In this document: positions 9,654 to 19,745 of the stretch, one piece after another
Numbering within the stretch: position 1 is the first letter of the stretch
Layout of the letters: each line of letters begins with the position of its first letter
Assembly (NCBI GenBank): GCA_947259405.1
Contig: CAMYLY010000007.1
Location: 30,906-94,905 of the forward strand
Reading direction: 5' to 3'
DNA: 64,000 bases
DNA from: an uncultured Gemmatimonadales bacterium
GTDB taxonomy: Bacteria; Gemmatimonadota; Gemmatimonadetes; Gemmatimonadales; GWC2-71-9
Translations under genes and position numbers: made by a program
The notes under the pieces: model-generated
The model's input: only the letters and a program-made list of their open reading frames with translations
Databases searched by the model: none
What the model was told of the DNA's origin: nothing

Positions 9654-9830
9654 CGTGGTGCCGGTAGAGATCACCGGCCGCCGGAACACGCCGCTCGCCT
9701 CCACCTCCATCCCCACCTAAACGGGTGGGTGCGAGACATGCAACGGACGGTGCGTCAAGCCACGCAACGGTAACGAGCGCACCCCGTCCCCTCTGTCCCT
9801 TCCGTCCCATCTGTCCCATCTTACCCGCCA

Positions 9831-9918
9831 TGTCCGACGCTACCTCCCGTCTCGATTCGAACGCTGAAGCGTTCGCTCGGCGCTGCGCCGAGCGGCGGCT
9901 TCAGCCGCGGAACCGACG

Positions 9919-9922
<4 letters not shown>
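9831..9922 (+). other. 30-codon upstream ORF overlapping the start of kinase 2
   Basis: ATG 9831, preceded by CATCTTACCCGCC, opens a frame starting MSDATSRLDSNAE that ends at TGA 9920-9922. That stop overlaps the kinase start at 9919 as ATGA. The first residues look like a kinase N-terminus (compare MSETTERLSS of kinase 2 and MTDLASRLST at 15478). The rest of the frame runs through the three-hairpin repeat at 9858-9908. The simplest reading is that the repeat inserted just after an older kinase start and that a second start downstream now takes over by translational coupling. This is inference from layout. Confidence 0.45.
9858..9908. repeat. Three-hairpin intergenic repeat, copy A
   Basis: Three stems follow each other: CGAACGC-TGAA-GCGTTCG (9858-9875), CGCTCGGCG-CTG-CGCCGAGCG (9874-9894) and GCGGC-TTCA-GCCGC (9895-9908). 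Copies B (23685) and C (57738) keep the first loop TGAA and the CGCTCGGCG core, but the first stem has changed on both arms in step (CGATGGC/GCCATCG). This indicates selection for structure or spread of a palindromic element. It lies inside the upstream ORF of kinase 2. Confidence 0.65.
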
Positions 9923-12522
<2,600 letters not shown>

Positions 12523-12563
12523 GCGTGCGGCACGGCTTGCCATCAATGGAAAGGCTGGCCCGC

Positions 12564-15098
12564 TCAGAAGCTCAGCGTCAATCCGAAGGCGAAGCTGGAG
12601 CGCCAGATGGTCGGATTGAACGCGTCTCCCACCGCCAGTTCCAGGTTGGGATCCAGGAAGCCGATATCGGAGCCTCGGCGATGCACGAACATCGTATAGT
12701 CCACGCGCACGCTCAGATCGAGCCCGCCGGGCGGCGGTCGCACGCTCCGGAGGGGAATCCATTCGAAGCCCAAACCACCATGCATGGTGTTCGGCGGGAA
12801 GATGTTGTCGAATCCTTTCAAGGACGGTTTCCGTATCCACGGAGAGTCGGATGCATCCATTGGTTCGGGTGGGTCGGTCGAGCTGCCCGTCGCGGTCCTG
12901 GAATTCTCCAGCCGATACCACGAAAGCCCGTAGCCCAGCTTGAGATACGGCTGGAAGCCTCCGGTTGCGAGGTTATAGCGGAGGCTACCTGCGTATTCCC
13001 AGAAATTGAGTTCGGATTCGACGAGAAAGGCGTCGATCGTCCCCTGTCTTGGTGCGATGGCGGCAAATGCGACCTTCGACCGGGAGTGTCGCAGGCTGTT
13101 CTCCGACACGATGCGACGGCCCAGGAAGAGTGACACGCCGAAGATACCGGAGACGGCGTCCTCCACGAATTGCAGTTCGTCTATGCCGATAATCGCGAAC
13201 GTGGTGTCGAAGCCCGCGTCCAAGAACCGCTGATCGAGCTCCGCAACTTGCAGGCGGTTGAGGTGAAGTTCGGTGAACTCCTTGGACATGAGATGGACCG
13301 CCACACCGGCGCCCACACCAACCTGCCGGAAAGGAATATTCTCCGTCGGGTAGAACTGTGGATCGACGCCGGTCACGGCTGCTTTCGCCGGGCCGATGAT
13401 CGCGCGTGTGAGCAGGTCCATCGGCGGCAGTGTCAGCAGTGGCAATATGATGAAGTTCAGCACCCCGAGCTGGTTTGACAGCTGATCCTCGACTCCAAGT
13501 GGGAACAGTGCCAGGAAGCGATGCGGGTCGTATTGGCCGTAGCCAGACACTTCGGCCACGCGGCTCCAACTGCCGTTGTGGGCCGGTCCGGGTGGTGCCA
13601 GGTTGCCAGTCTCGGCGTGCGCCACGACACCGGCAAACGGAGACTCTGAGGCAGGGTATCCCCAACGGATCGGAAGAATCAACCAAGACCAATCCTGTCG
13701 GGTGTTCACCTCATGGTGCACGGGATCGACCAGACGTTCCCAGTCGGGAAGGATCTCCAGTCGCTCCGCTGCGTCGTATGGCATGACATAGGTGGGCCAG
13801 GCAGTCCGTTCTGCATCGGCAAACTTCCGGTGATCGAATGATCGCTTGATCTGCTCGGTCGCTCCCGCGGGTCCGACGCCTTTGTACTGCCCAGGAAACG
13901 GGTACGTCCCGTGCGAATCGCGATTCCACCCACCAGGCTGCGCAATCAGTTGATCCCATCCTTTGTTGTCGGCGCCTACGTATCCGATCGGATGGGTGTT
14001 GACGCGGGTCTCTTCATCGTCGAGGTACGCGAGTCGTCGAGTCTGCGTCGCCATCCACCGCTCGCCCCGCCGCTCCTCCGGCCACCGTTTGAGCGCTGCT
14101 TCCCACGCGTCGCCCCGTAGATACACGTTGGGACGGTCGAACCGGAGCGTCATCACCCGATGGTGGAAATAGAACTCGATCCACTTCATCACCAACTCGT
14201 CCGAGGCGGTGCCACGCCCATCCAAGATGGCGCGTACTTCCTCGGCGGTAAGCAACCGTTCGACTGCTGCCCGCGGCGTGACCGCCACGTTCATGTGCTC
14301 CCAATCACCCTCGTGATCGTTGCCACCGTCGTTGAACGGGTAGAAGAACCAGAACTGCAGGACGAGTTCGTAGCCGACGGTCCCGCCGGTCCCTTGCCGC
14401 TCGTGGAGGAACGGGTGCACGTAGGATTTCGCAAACGCACGTAGCCGCCGCGGTGCGCCACCGCTGTAGCTGTCCTCGTAGATCGCCCGCCACGATGCGG
14501 GATCCTCGCCCGGAAAATCGAAGAACAGGATCTTGAATAGGTCGGGGCCCTCGTCCACGACCCTACGGCCCCCGCGGCGATCGGTGGTATTGAACGGATG
14601 GAACGCCTCGAGGAGTCGCCGAAGCCGGCAGTCATCGGATGACCCCGAGGCGACGAAGGTCAGACAGGGGTCGCTGGCGACCGCCAGCACGTCGATCGTT
14701 TCTTCGCCAACTCGCTCATTACGACCGCCGGCCACGTCCCAGGTGTCCACGAAGAGCGGAAAACTCGAACGGTCGTCCCCGAACCGCTTGAAATCCATGG
14801 GAAAGGCGGTGGTGTGCATCACCATGTTCGGTGCGAACATCACGGCCAACTCCATCAGTCGCGCGTGCCGGCGATCGTCGATGCCATCCCGTGGCGCCCG
14901 ATCGACATAGCCCGGCGCCGTCGTGTCGCCGAAGAGATGGAGCCGGCTCGTCGCGGCGGTGCCACCGACGAGACGCGGATGCACCAATGGGAAGTAGCGG
15001 ATGTACTCGTCTCGCGGAATGTTCTGCGCCTGGAGGGCGGTGTCCGTGAGCACCGCGGCCAAAGCGATCAGCGTGAAACCCCGGAGGACGATTCTCAT
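12564..15098 (-). CDS. Large secreted protein with Vps62-like motif and C-terminal barrel-type end
   Basis: 844 residues from ATG 15098, which begins a signal peptide (MRIVLRGFTLIALAAVL...ALQAQ). An in-frame start 144 bases further upstream gives a non-signal leader. Residues 261-268 contain DHEGDWEH, the signature seen in Vps62/DUF946-type proteins. The last ~250 residues alternate like outer-membrane beta strands and end in ...FGLTLSF with a terminal Phe, typical of barrel proteins. I therefore suggest a surface-exposed globular domain joined to an outer-membrane anchor. Function unknown. It converges with kinase 2 (41 bases between stops). Confidence 0.7.
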   Translation of the reverse strand: MRIVLRGFTLIALAAVLTDTALQAQNIPRDEYIRYFPLVHPRLVGGTAATSRLHLFGDTTAPGYVDRAPRDGIDDRRHARLMELAVMFAPNMVMHTTAFPMDFKRFGDDRSSFPLFVDTWDVAGGRNERVGEETIDVLAVASDPCLTFVASGSSDDCRLRRLLEAFHPFNTTDRRGGRRVVDEGPDLFKILFFDFPGEDPASWRAIYEDSYSGGAPRRLRAFAKSYVHPFLHERQGTGGTVGYELVLQFWFFYPFNDGGNDHEGDWEHMNVAVTPRAAVERLLTAEEVRAILDGRGTASDELVMKWIEFYFHHRVMTLRFDRPNVYLRGDAWEAALKRWPEERRGERWMATQTRRLAYLDDEETRVNTHPIGYVGADNKGWDQLIAQPGGWNRDSHGTYPFPGQYKGVGPAGATEQIKRSFDHRKFADAERTAWPTYVMPYDAAERLEILPDWERLVDPVHHEVNTRQDWSWLILPIRWGYPASESPFAGVVAHAETGNLAPPGPAHNGSWSRVAEVSGYGQYDPHRFLALFPLGVEDQLSNQLGVLNFIILPLLTLPPMDLLTRAIIGPAKAAVTGVDPQFYPTENIPFRQVGVGAGVAVHLMSKEFTELHLNRLQVAELDQRFLDAGFDTTFAIIGIDELQFVEDAVSGIFGVSLFLGRRIVSENSLRHSRSKVAFAAIAPRQGTIDAFLVESELNFWEYAGSLRYNLATGGFQPYLKLGYGLSWYRLENSRTATGSSTDPPEPMDASDSPWIRKPSLKGFDNIFPPNTMHGGLGFEWIPLRSVRPPPGGLDLSVRVDYTMFVHRRGSDIGFLDPNLELAVGDAFNPTIWRSSFAFGLTLSF

Positions 15099-15343
15099 CG
15101 CTCTACAAACATGCGCGTCGATTTCCCCGTTCGCTACAGAGAGACAGGATGGGAGGCGCACCGGGCACGATCGCGGGCACCATGGCGGTGGCACCGATTT
15201 CGTGGATGAGCAACGCGCCAAACGGTGGATTGCGTAGGACAATGTCGAGGAGTCCGGCCACGTTGTGGTAGCCCCACGCTTCGAAACGCTGGAAACGAGG
15301 TAGTACTAGTAGAGTGGGTGGGTGTTTGACCCCAAGGAGCTGA

Positions 15344-15460
15344 GACCGAGACTTGGATGAGATCCAGTCGCAGATTACGCTGACCTACCGCCAGGCTCCT
15401 AGCCGTGGCCGTGGAGGTGGTGGTGCGGCAGGCCGTGCCCCTCGCGGACCACGCGTGTGA
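15344..15460 (+). pseudogene. 3' remnant of a gene ending in an Arg/Gly-rich tail
   Basis: After an in-frame TGA at 15341-15343, a frame with coding-like composition runs to TGA 15458-15460. It encodes a strand-like segment (EIQSQITLTYRQAP) and then an RGRGGGG...RAPRG tail. There is no start codon. It looks like the last ~38 codons of a lost gene, perhaps an outer-membrane protein given the QITLTY strand, but I cannot name the family. It sits directly before a truncated kinase start, so two neighbouring genes seem to have been deleted into each other. Confidence 0.4.
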
Positions 15461-15477
15461 TCTCCATCTTATCCGCC

Positions 15478-15669
15478 ATGACCGACCTCGCCTCCCGCCT
15501 CTCCACCGCCCTTGGCGACCGCTACCGCATCGAGCACGAGCTCGGCGCGGGCGGGATGGCCACCGTCTTCCTCGGGTGCGCTTGTTGGGGCAAGGCCACG
15601 AGCACGCCACCTAGCAATCTGCGCCGAGTGATTGCACTTCGCGGCCTGATTTGCACCACCAGCCCGTGA
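15478..15669 (+). pseudogene. Truncated Ser/Thr kinase, N-terminal fragment
   Basis: ATG 15478, preceded by CATCTTATCCGCC, opens MTDLASRLSTALGDRYRIEH and ELGAGGMATVFL, an unmistakable kinase N-terminus with its glycine loop. Homology to kinases 2 and 5 stops at about 15573, before the ATP-binding lysine. The frame then continues through unrelated sequence (CACWGKATS...) to TGA 15667-15669. It cannot encode an active kinase. The break point is sharp, suggesting deletion rather than slow decay. Confidence 0.8.
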
Positions 15670-15735
15670 GCGGCTAGGAATACCGGGCCGTTCCGGGAAG
15701 GCGACGCCGGCCCGGGGCATGCAGTTCCATGACCC

Positions 15736-16473
15736 ATGGTGACCGAGCGTGAAGCGAGCCGACTCACGGCCCCATTCGTTGCCTTGGGGTTGCTTGTCAC
15801 GTTGGTGATAGGCGTGGGCGTCCTCGCGTCGCAGCCGTTCATCACGCTCCTGGCTGCGTACTCGTCACTCGCCTTCATCGCCTACGCGAGGTTCGTCCGA
15901 CGTGCGGCGAACGGCTTCGACGTCATCTTCTGGGCGCTGCCGGGTGCCGTCGCCGCGAGCGTGGTCACGATTCCTGTGAATCAGCCGTGGTTGGTGAGCG
16001 GGCCGGAACCGACCGTGACCGCCGCAGGAGTGGGTTTGCTCTTTGGAGCGACGACAGGCGCCTGCATCGCGTTCGTGCGATCGATGGTGCCACGACTCTC
16101 GACGGGAGTGGCGACCTGGACGCTCGGCCTACTCGCTGGCGTCGTCGCGCTCGCTGCCGTCTCGTTCCCCGTTTGCGGATGCTCGACCCATGCCAGGGCC
16201 TATCTCGCCGCCATGAAATCCGATCTACGGAATCTTGCCACGGCGCAGGAAGCGCACTACGCCGACCACGGTGCGTATGCCGCCGCCGTCGCTGATGTTC
16301 GTGGGTACTCGGCCACAAGCGGCGTTCACGTTCAAGTCGTAGCGAAGGCCGATAGCGGCTGGTTGGCGGTGGCGGCGCACGATCGCTTTGACACCGTGTG
16401 TCAGATCTTCGTCGGTCGAGGGGTCCCGCAGCACGGTACCGAGGGTCAACCGCACTGCATCGAGGGCGATTAG
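15736..16473 (+). CDS. Polytopic membrane protein fused to a type IV pilin-like C-terminal domain
   Basis: 245 residues. Residues 10-145 contain about five hydrophobic helices (near 10-30, 33-50, 62-80, 92-112 and 124-145). The C-terminal ~95 residues (MKSDLRNLATAQEAHYADHG, then a SGVHVQV strand and a late CQIF...PHC cysteine pair) closely resemble the globular head of bacterial type IV pilins. In pilins this segment directly follows the N-terminal pilin helix. Here the prepilin leader (G-F-T-L-I-E) is absent and the membrane domain takes its place. I infer a membrane-anchored periplasmic pilin-like domain, not a true pilin. A damaged copy of its 3' end lies at 17347-17389. ATG 15736 is the likely start. 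Confidence 0.75.
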   Translation: MVTEREASRLTAPFVALGLLVTLVIGVGVLASQPFITLLAAYSSLAFIAYARFVRRAANGFDVIFWALPGAVAASVVTIPVNQPWLVSGPEPTVTAAGVGLLFGATTGACIAFVRSMVPRLSTGVATWTLGLLAGVVALAAVSFPVCGCSTHARAYLAAMKSDLRNLATAQEAHYADHGAYAAAVADVRGYSATSGVHVQVVAKADSGWLAVAAHDRFDTVCQIFVGRGVPQHGTEGQPHCIEGD

Positions 16474-16496
16474 GTCCGACTCGGCGGTGCCTCGCA

Positions 16497-17015
16497 CTAC
16501 CGCCACGTGTAGCCCAGACCGATCCCAAGCAATTCCCCAACGCTATTGAGCGACGGATCGACGCCGATCGCGTAAGCGACACCGAACGAAACCATGAACG
16601 TGAAGCCGGCGACCGCGGAAAACTGATACCCAGCCTGGATGCCCGGTCCATAGTGTCGGGAACTTCCCTGCGGGCCTGTCTGAATGCCAACTTGGGTAAC
16701 TGAGATTTCGAGAAATCCTCGGTGTCTGAGCCCCGACGTAAACCCGCGCACACCGACGGCTGGCGTGATCCCATGCGCGTCTCCTCGATCGATCTCGGGG
16801 GTGTATCCCAAGCCTGCAAAAAGCGAGATACGGTCACCGGCAACGTAATACTCGCCTTGCATCCCCAACCAACCCAGAGCGTTGCCAACTCCCGCGAGGA
16901 GTGTTACGACGCGCTCGTGAGGATTGGAGACAGTCGAATCCTGCGCCACGCCAAGCGTGGGAACGAGGATGAGTGATCCGAGCACGACAGCGATTCGCAA
17001 CGGCCCTCTCCTCAT
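16497..17015 (-). CDS. Small outer-membrane beta-barrel-like protein
   Basis: 172 residues with a signal peptide (MRRGPLRIAVVLGSLILVPTLGVAQ). The mature part consists of alternating amphipathic strands rich in Gly and aromatic residues (ISLFAGLGYTPEID, GPGIQAGYQFSAVAGF) and ends GIGLGYTWR, as in small 8-stranded barrels. The exact family is not recognisable. It converges with the pilin-like gene (23 bases between stops). Confidence 0.65.
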   Translation of the reverse strand: MRRGPLRIAVVLGSLILVPTLGVAQDSTVSNPHERVVTLLAGVGNALGWLGMQGEYYVAGDRISLFAGLGYTPEIDRGDAHGITPAVGVRGFTSGLRHRGFLEISVTQVGIQTGPQGSSRHYGPGIQAGYQFSAVAGFTFMVSFGVAYAIGVDPSLNSVGELLGIGLGYTWR

Positions 17016-17069
17016 GTGGCAGCCGACCGGCGTGGGTGACTTCGGTCTTCCGTCAGCGGCCCCGGTACG

Positions 17070-17219
17070 TCAACCCTCTAAGCGTTCCTTTCGTTGGATG
17101 TAGTGCATCAGGTCTGCGACGCGTGCCCAGAGGCTTGCCAATGTTACGGCACACCCTCCCCCGATGACGAGGGCCAACTTGCCGAGCACGACAAACGCTT
17201 CTGTGGTTTCTGGGTCCAT
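17070..17219 (-). CDS. 49-residue membrane peptide, paralogue of the one at 61795-62025
   Basis: ATG 17219 encodes MDPETTEAFVVLGKLALVIG followed by GGCAVTLASLWA and a charged end (IQRKERLEG), with stop at 17070-17072. One transmembrane helix spans about residues 10-32. The N-terminal 30 residues match the 76-residue protein at 61795-62025 nearly residue for residue, and DNA similarity extends into both upstream regions (GATC..TTGTCTCGGCC). Conservation of the protein between two distant loci supports a real small gene. Function unknown. Confidence 0.6.
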   Translation of the reverse strand: MDPETTEAFVVLGKLALVIGGGCAVTLASLWARVADLMHYIQRKERLEG

Positions 17220-17346
17220 GGCGGCTGTCACTCAGGGCCGAGACAAGATCTGCCCGGTTCTTCCCTACCTCGCTGTCTTCACCGTGGCGCTCGGCGCTTG
17301 AAGGCGCGGTGAAGGCGGTGTGAAGTGTGGCTCGCCTTGCCGCCCC

Positions 17347-17389
17347 ATGGTTACCGGAGGGCAGCCGCACTGTCCTCGAGGGCGACTAA
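17347..17389 (+). pseudogene. 3' end remnant of a pilin-like gene
   Basis: The end of this stretch (ACCGGAGGGCAGCCGCACTG then CTCGAGGGCGACTAA) mirrors the last codons of the gene at 15736-16473 (T-E-G-Q-P-H-C-x-E-G-D-stop), with one inserted base after the Cys codon. Nothing upstream matches, so only the tail survives. It indicates that a second copy of the pilin-like gene once lay here. Confidence 0.5.
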
Positions 17390-17401
17390 AGGATGATCGA
17401 G

Positions 17402-19603
17402 CTACGGATGTCGCCCGATCCCGCTGTAGATCTCTTCTTCCCGCGTAGGACGCCGAATCTCGTACCCGCTGGGCGGTGTGAGTCCGAGCAGGTGCGTGAC
17501 GAAATAATCCCAGTGCCGCCGGATCACGTACGGATCGCCAACGAAGCTGTGATACCAGTTGGGTAGGAGGAGTTGGTCGAAGTCCTTGTTCGCTTTAATG
17601 AGCGCATCGATGAGACGGATGGTGCCTGCGGGGTGCACGTTCTCATCCATCTCAGCCCAAATGATCAGCAACTTTCCCTGCAAGTTGGCCGCGTTCGTGG
17701 GATTGGCCTGCGGGTCCCAGTCGGAGTCTTCCAACAGTCCCTGATGTTTTTCGCCCCAGCGTGCCAGGTACACACGGTTATCGTGATTTCCAGCGGCCGA
17801 CACGCCAACCTTGTAGAAATCCGGGTAATCGAGCATCGCGTGCCCCGTCGCAAATCCGCCCCCTGAACGTCCATAGACGCCCATGCGTTCGAGATCCATG
17901 TAGGGACGCTCTCGCGCCAACTCCCGGAGCCCCGTGACGTGGTCGGGCAGTCCTCCCGCGTCCTGCATGTTCCGGTACGACACGTCATGAAAGGCTTTGG
18001 ACCGCAGCGGCGTTCCCATCCCGTCCAGGGTGACGACGATGAAGCCGAGTTCCGCCAAGGCCTGCGCGTCCCAGAATCGCCAGGGGGAGCCGAAGCCGCC
18101 GCCGAACCCTTTTGGGGTCACGATGATCTGCGGGCCGGGGTAAAGATCGTCGATAACGGGGTAGGATTTGGTGGAGTCAAAATCACTGGGGAAGAAAAGC
18201 GCACCATAGATGTCTGTCTCACCATCACGTCCCTTCACCACGACCGGTTCGGGAAAGCGGTAGCCCCGCTCGAGGAGCCGCGAGAGGTCGGCGGCCTCCA
18301 ACGTGCGGACGACGTGCCCGTTCGCGTCGCGCAGTACGGTAACTGGCGTCGTGTCGATCCGTGAATACGTATCGATGAAATACCGCCCCGTGGGAGACGG
18401 CGCGATGTCGTGATCGGCGTGTTCGGGTGTCAGGAGTTCGGGTTCGCCACCATCGAGGCCTACGCGGTACAGGTGGCGCAGGTACGGATCGCGTCCTGCC
18501 TCTCGGCCACCCGCCGTGAAGTAGAGCATCCGTCCGGGTTCGTCGACGTGGATGATGTCGCGCACCTGCCACGCTCCGCCCGTGAGCTGCCGCTTCACGG
18601 CACCGGTGATGCCGTCGTAGAGGTAGAGATGTCCCCAACCGTCACGTTCCGACCACCAGATGATCTCCGCGCCGTCATCCAGGAACCGAACGTTGGGCTG
18701 GTTGCCGCTCCACGGGTTCAGCTCGACGAACGAATCACCGCGCTCCACCAGAACGGTGCGCGTGGCACCGGTGCCGGCGTCCGCCACGCGCAACCGGAAC
18801 TCGGTTTCACCGCGATTGTAGTCGACGAAGTAGATACGCGTGCCAGCCTCGTCCCACCACACGTAGTTCCACTCGAACGGTGAGCGATACGTGGCGATAA
18901 TCGGATCGGTGTCAAGCCATACCTCGTCGCCGGTCTCGATATCGAACACCACCATGCGCGCGAGGGGCAGGACCGAGTCCCCAGGGAGGGCGTACCGATA
19001 GGTGTGAAGGACCGGACGCATCCCTTCCGGCGGTACCGATTGCACCAGCGCCATCGGACGCACGTTGTGTTGATCCAACCGGTGCGTCACGAGTCGCTTG
19101 GAATCGGGTGACCACAGTGCCGCAGGAGGATGCACGATTCCAAAACGCGCCTCCATAATCGGATACAAACGTCCCTCGGACAGTTCGCCGTAGCCGTCGA
19201 GCGGTGCGCCATCGGTCGTCAGGGCCTGTACGCGACCGTCGACGTGGCCGACGTAGAGGTTGTGATCGCGCACGAACGCCGCGAGCCGTCCGTCGGGCGA
19301 CCGCAACACCCCGGGCTCCGTGGCCGGCGTGCTCGGTGGGTCGAATGGACGAGGTGCGGTGCCGGCATCCGGATCGACCATGAGCACGCGCGGACCGTCT
19401 GCCGTCTCAACGCGATACCAGAAGCGGTCACCCTCGTCAAGCCAATGGGCATCGATCGTGGCACGCGTCACAAGGTGCCGTGCGTTCCATACGAGCAAGC
19501 TCTCGGCGCGGGCGTACCTGGCGGTTGGCAGCTGTGCCGTTGCCATCGGAGCGATTCCGGAGGCGGCGACGATCGCGAGTATCAGACGGGTCGAGTTGTG
19601 CAT
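17402..19603 (-). CDS. Secreted S9 family peptidase (dipeptidyl peptidase IV-like)
   Basis: 733 residues with a signal peptide from ATG 19603 (MHNSTRLILAIVAASG...ATAQ). The frame extends 357 bases further upstream but without a signal or ribosome site. The N-terminal ~470 residues form the DPP IV beta-propeller (PF00930). The C-terminal alpha/beta-hydrolase (PF00326) shows the catalytic triad: Ser580 in GRSGGG, Asp653 in AEMDENVHP and His685 in NWYHSF. The enzyme is expected to remove dipeptides after Pro/Ala from short peptides in the periplasm. The nucleophile motif is GRSGGG rather than the common GWSYGG. Divergent from the molybdopterin oxidoreductase. Confidence 0.92.
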   Translation of the reverse strand: MHNSTRLILAIVAASGIAPMATAQLPTARYARAESLLVWNARHLVTRATIDAHWLDEGDRFWYRVETADGPRVLMVDPDAGTAPRPFDPPSTPATEPGVLRSPDGRLAAFVRDHNLYVGHVDGRVQALTTDGAPLDGYGELSEGRLYPIMEARFGIVHPPAALWSPDSKRLVTHRLDQHNVRPMALVQSVPPEGMRPVLHTYRYALPGDSVLPLARMVVFDIETGDEVWLDTDPIIATYRSPFEWNYVWWDEAGTRIYFVDYNRGETEFRLRVADAGTGATRTVLVERGDSFVELNPWSGNQPNVRFLDDGAEIIWWSERDGWGHLYLYDGITGAVKRQLTGGAWQVRDIIHVDEPGRMLYFTAGGREAGRDPYLRHLYRVGLDGGEPELLTPEHADHDIAPSPTGRYFIDTYSRIDTTPVTVLRDANGHVVRTLEAADLSRLLERGYRFPEPVVVKGRDGETDIYGALFFPSDFDSTKSYPVIDDLYPGPQIIVTPKGFGGGFGSPWRFWDAQALAELGFIVVTLDGMGTPLRSKAFHDVSYRNMQDAGGLPDHVTGLRELARERPYMDLERMGVYGRSGGGFATGHAMLDYPDFYKVGVSAAGNHDNRVYLARWGEKHQGLLEDSDWDPQANPTNAANLQGKLLIIWAEMDENVHPAGTIRLIDALIKANKDFDQLLLPNWYHSFVGDPYVIRRHWDYFVTHLLGLTPPSGYEIRRPTREEEIYSGIGRHP

Positions 19604-19745
19604 GCAGGCGAAGATAGGAGTCGGGGGGGCGGAGAGACAGTGGGAGCGAGTGGCGGCGGCTCCAGGTGGGAGGATAGATGGGTCAGAGGGGACAAGGGCG
19701 GGCAGGGGGGGCTCGGGGGCTGGCCCCCAGCGGTATCTTCCTTCC

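Noticed and set aside
15570..15700. Integron attC-like site after the truncated kinase (GCTTGTTGGGGC...)
   Set aside because: Only one core-like box is present with a mismatch, the partner box is missing, and no integrase gene is in the window.
19320..19745. Upstream extension of the molybdopterin oxidoreductase
   Set aside because: It lies antisense to the S9 peptidase signal-peptide region and precedes the 4Fe-4S motif with non-family sequence; ATG 19746 is right at the family start.
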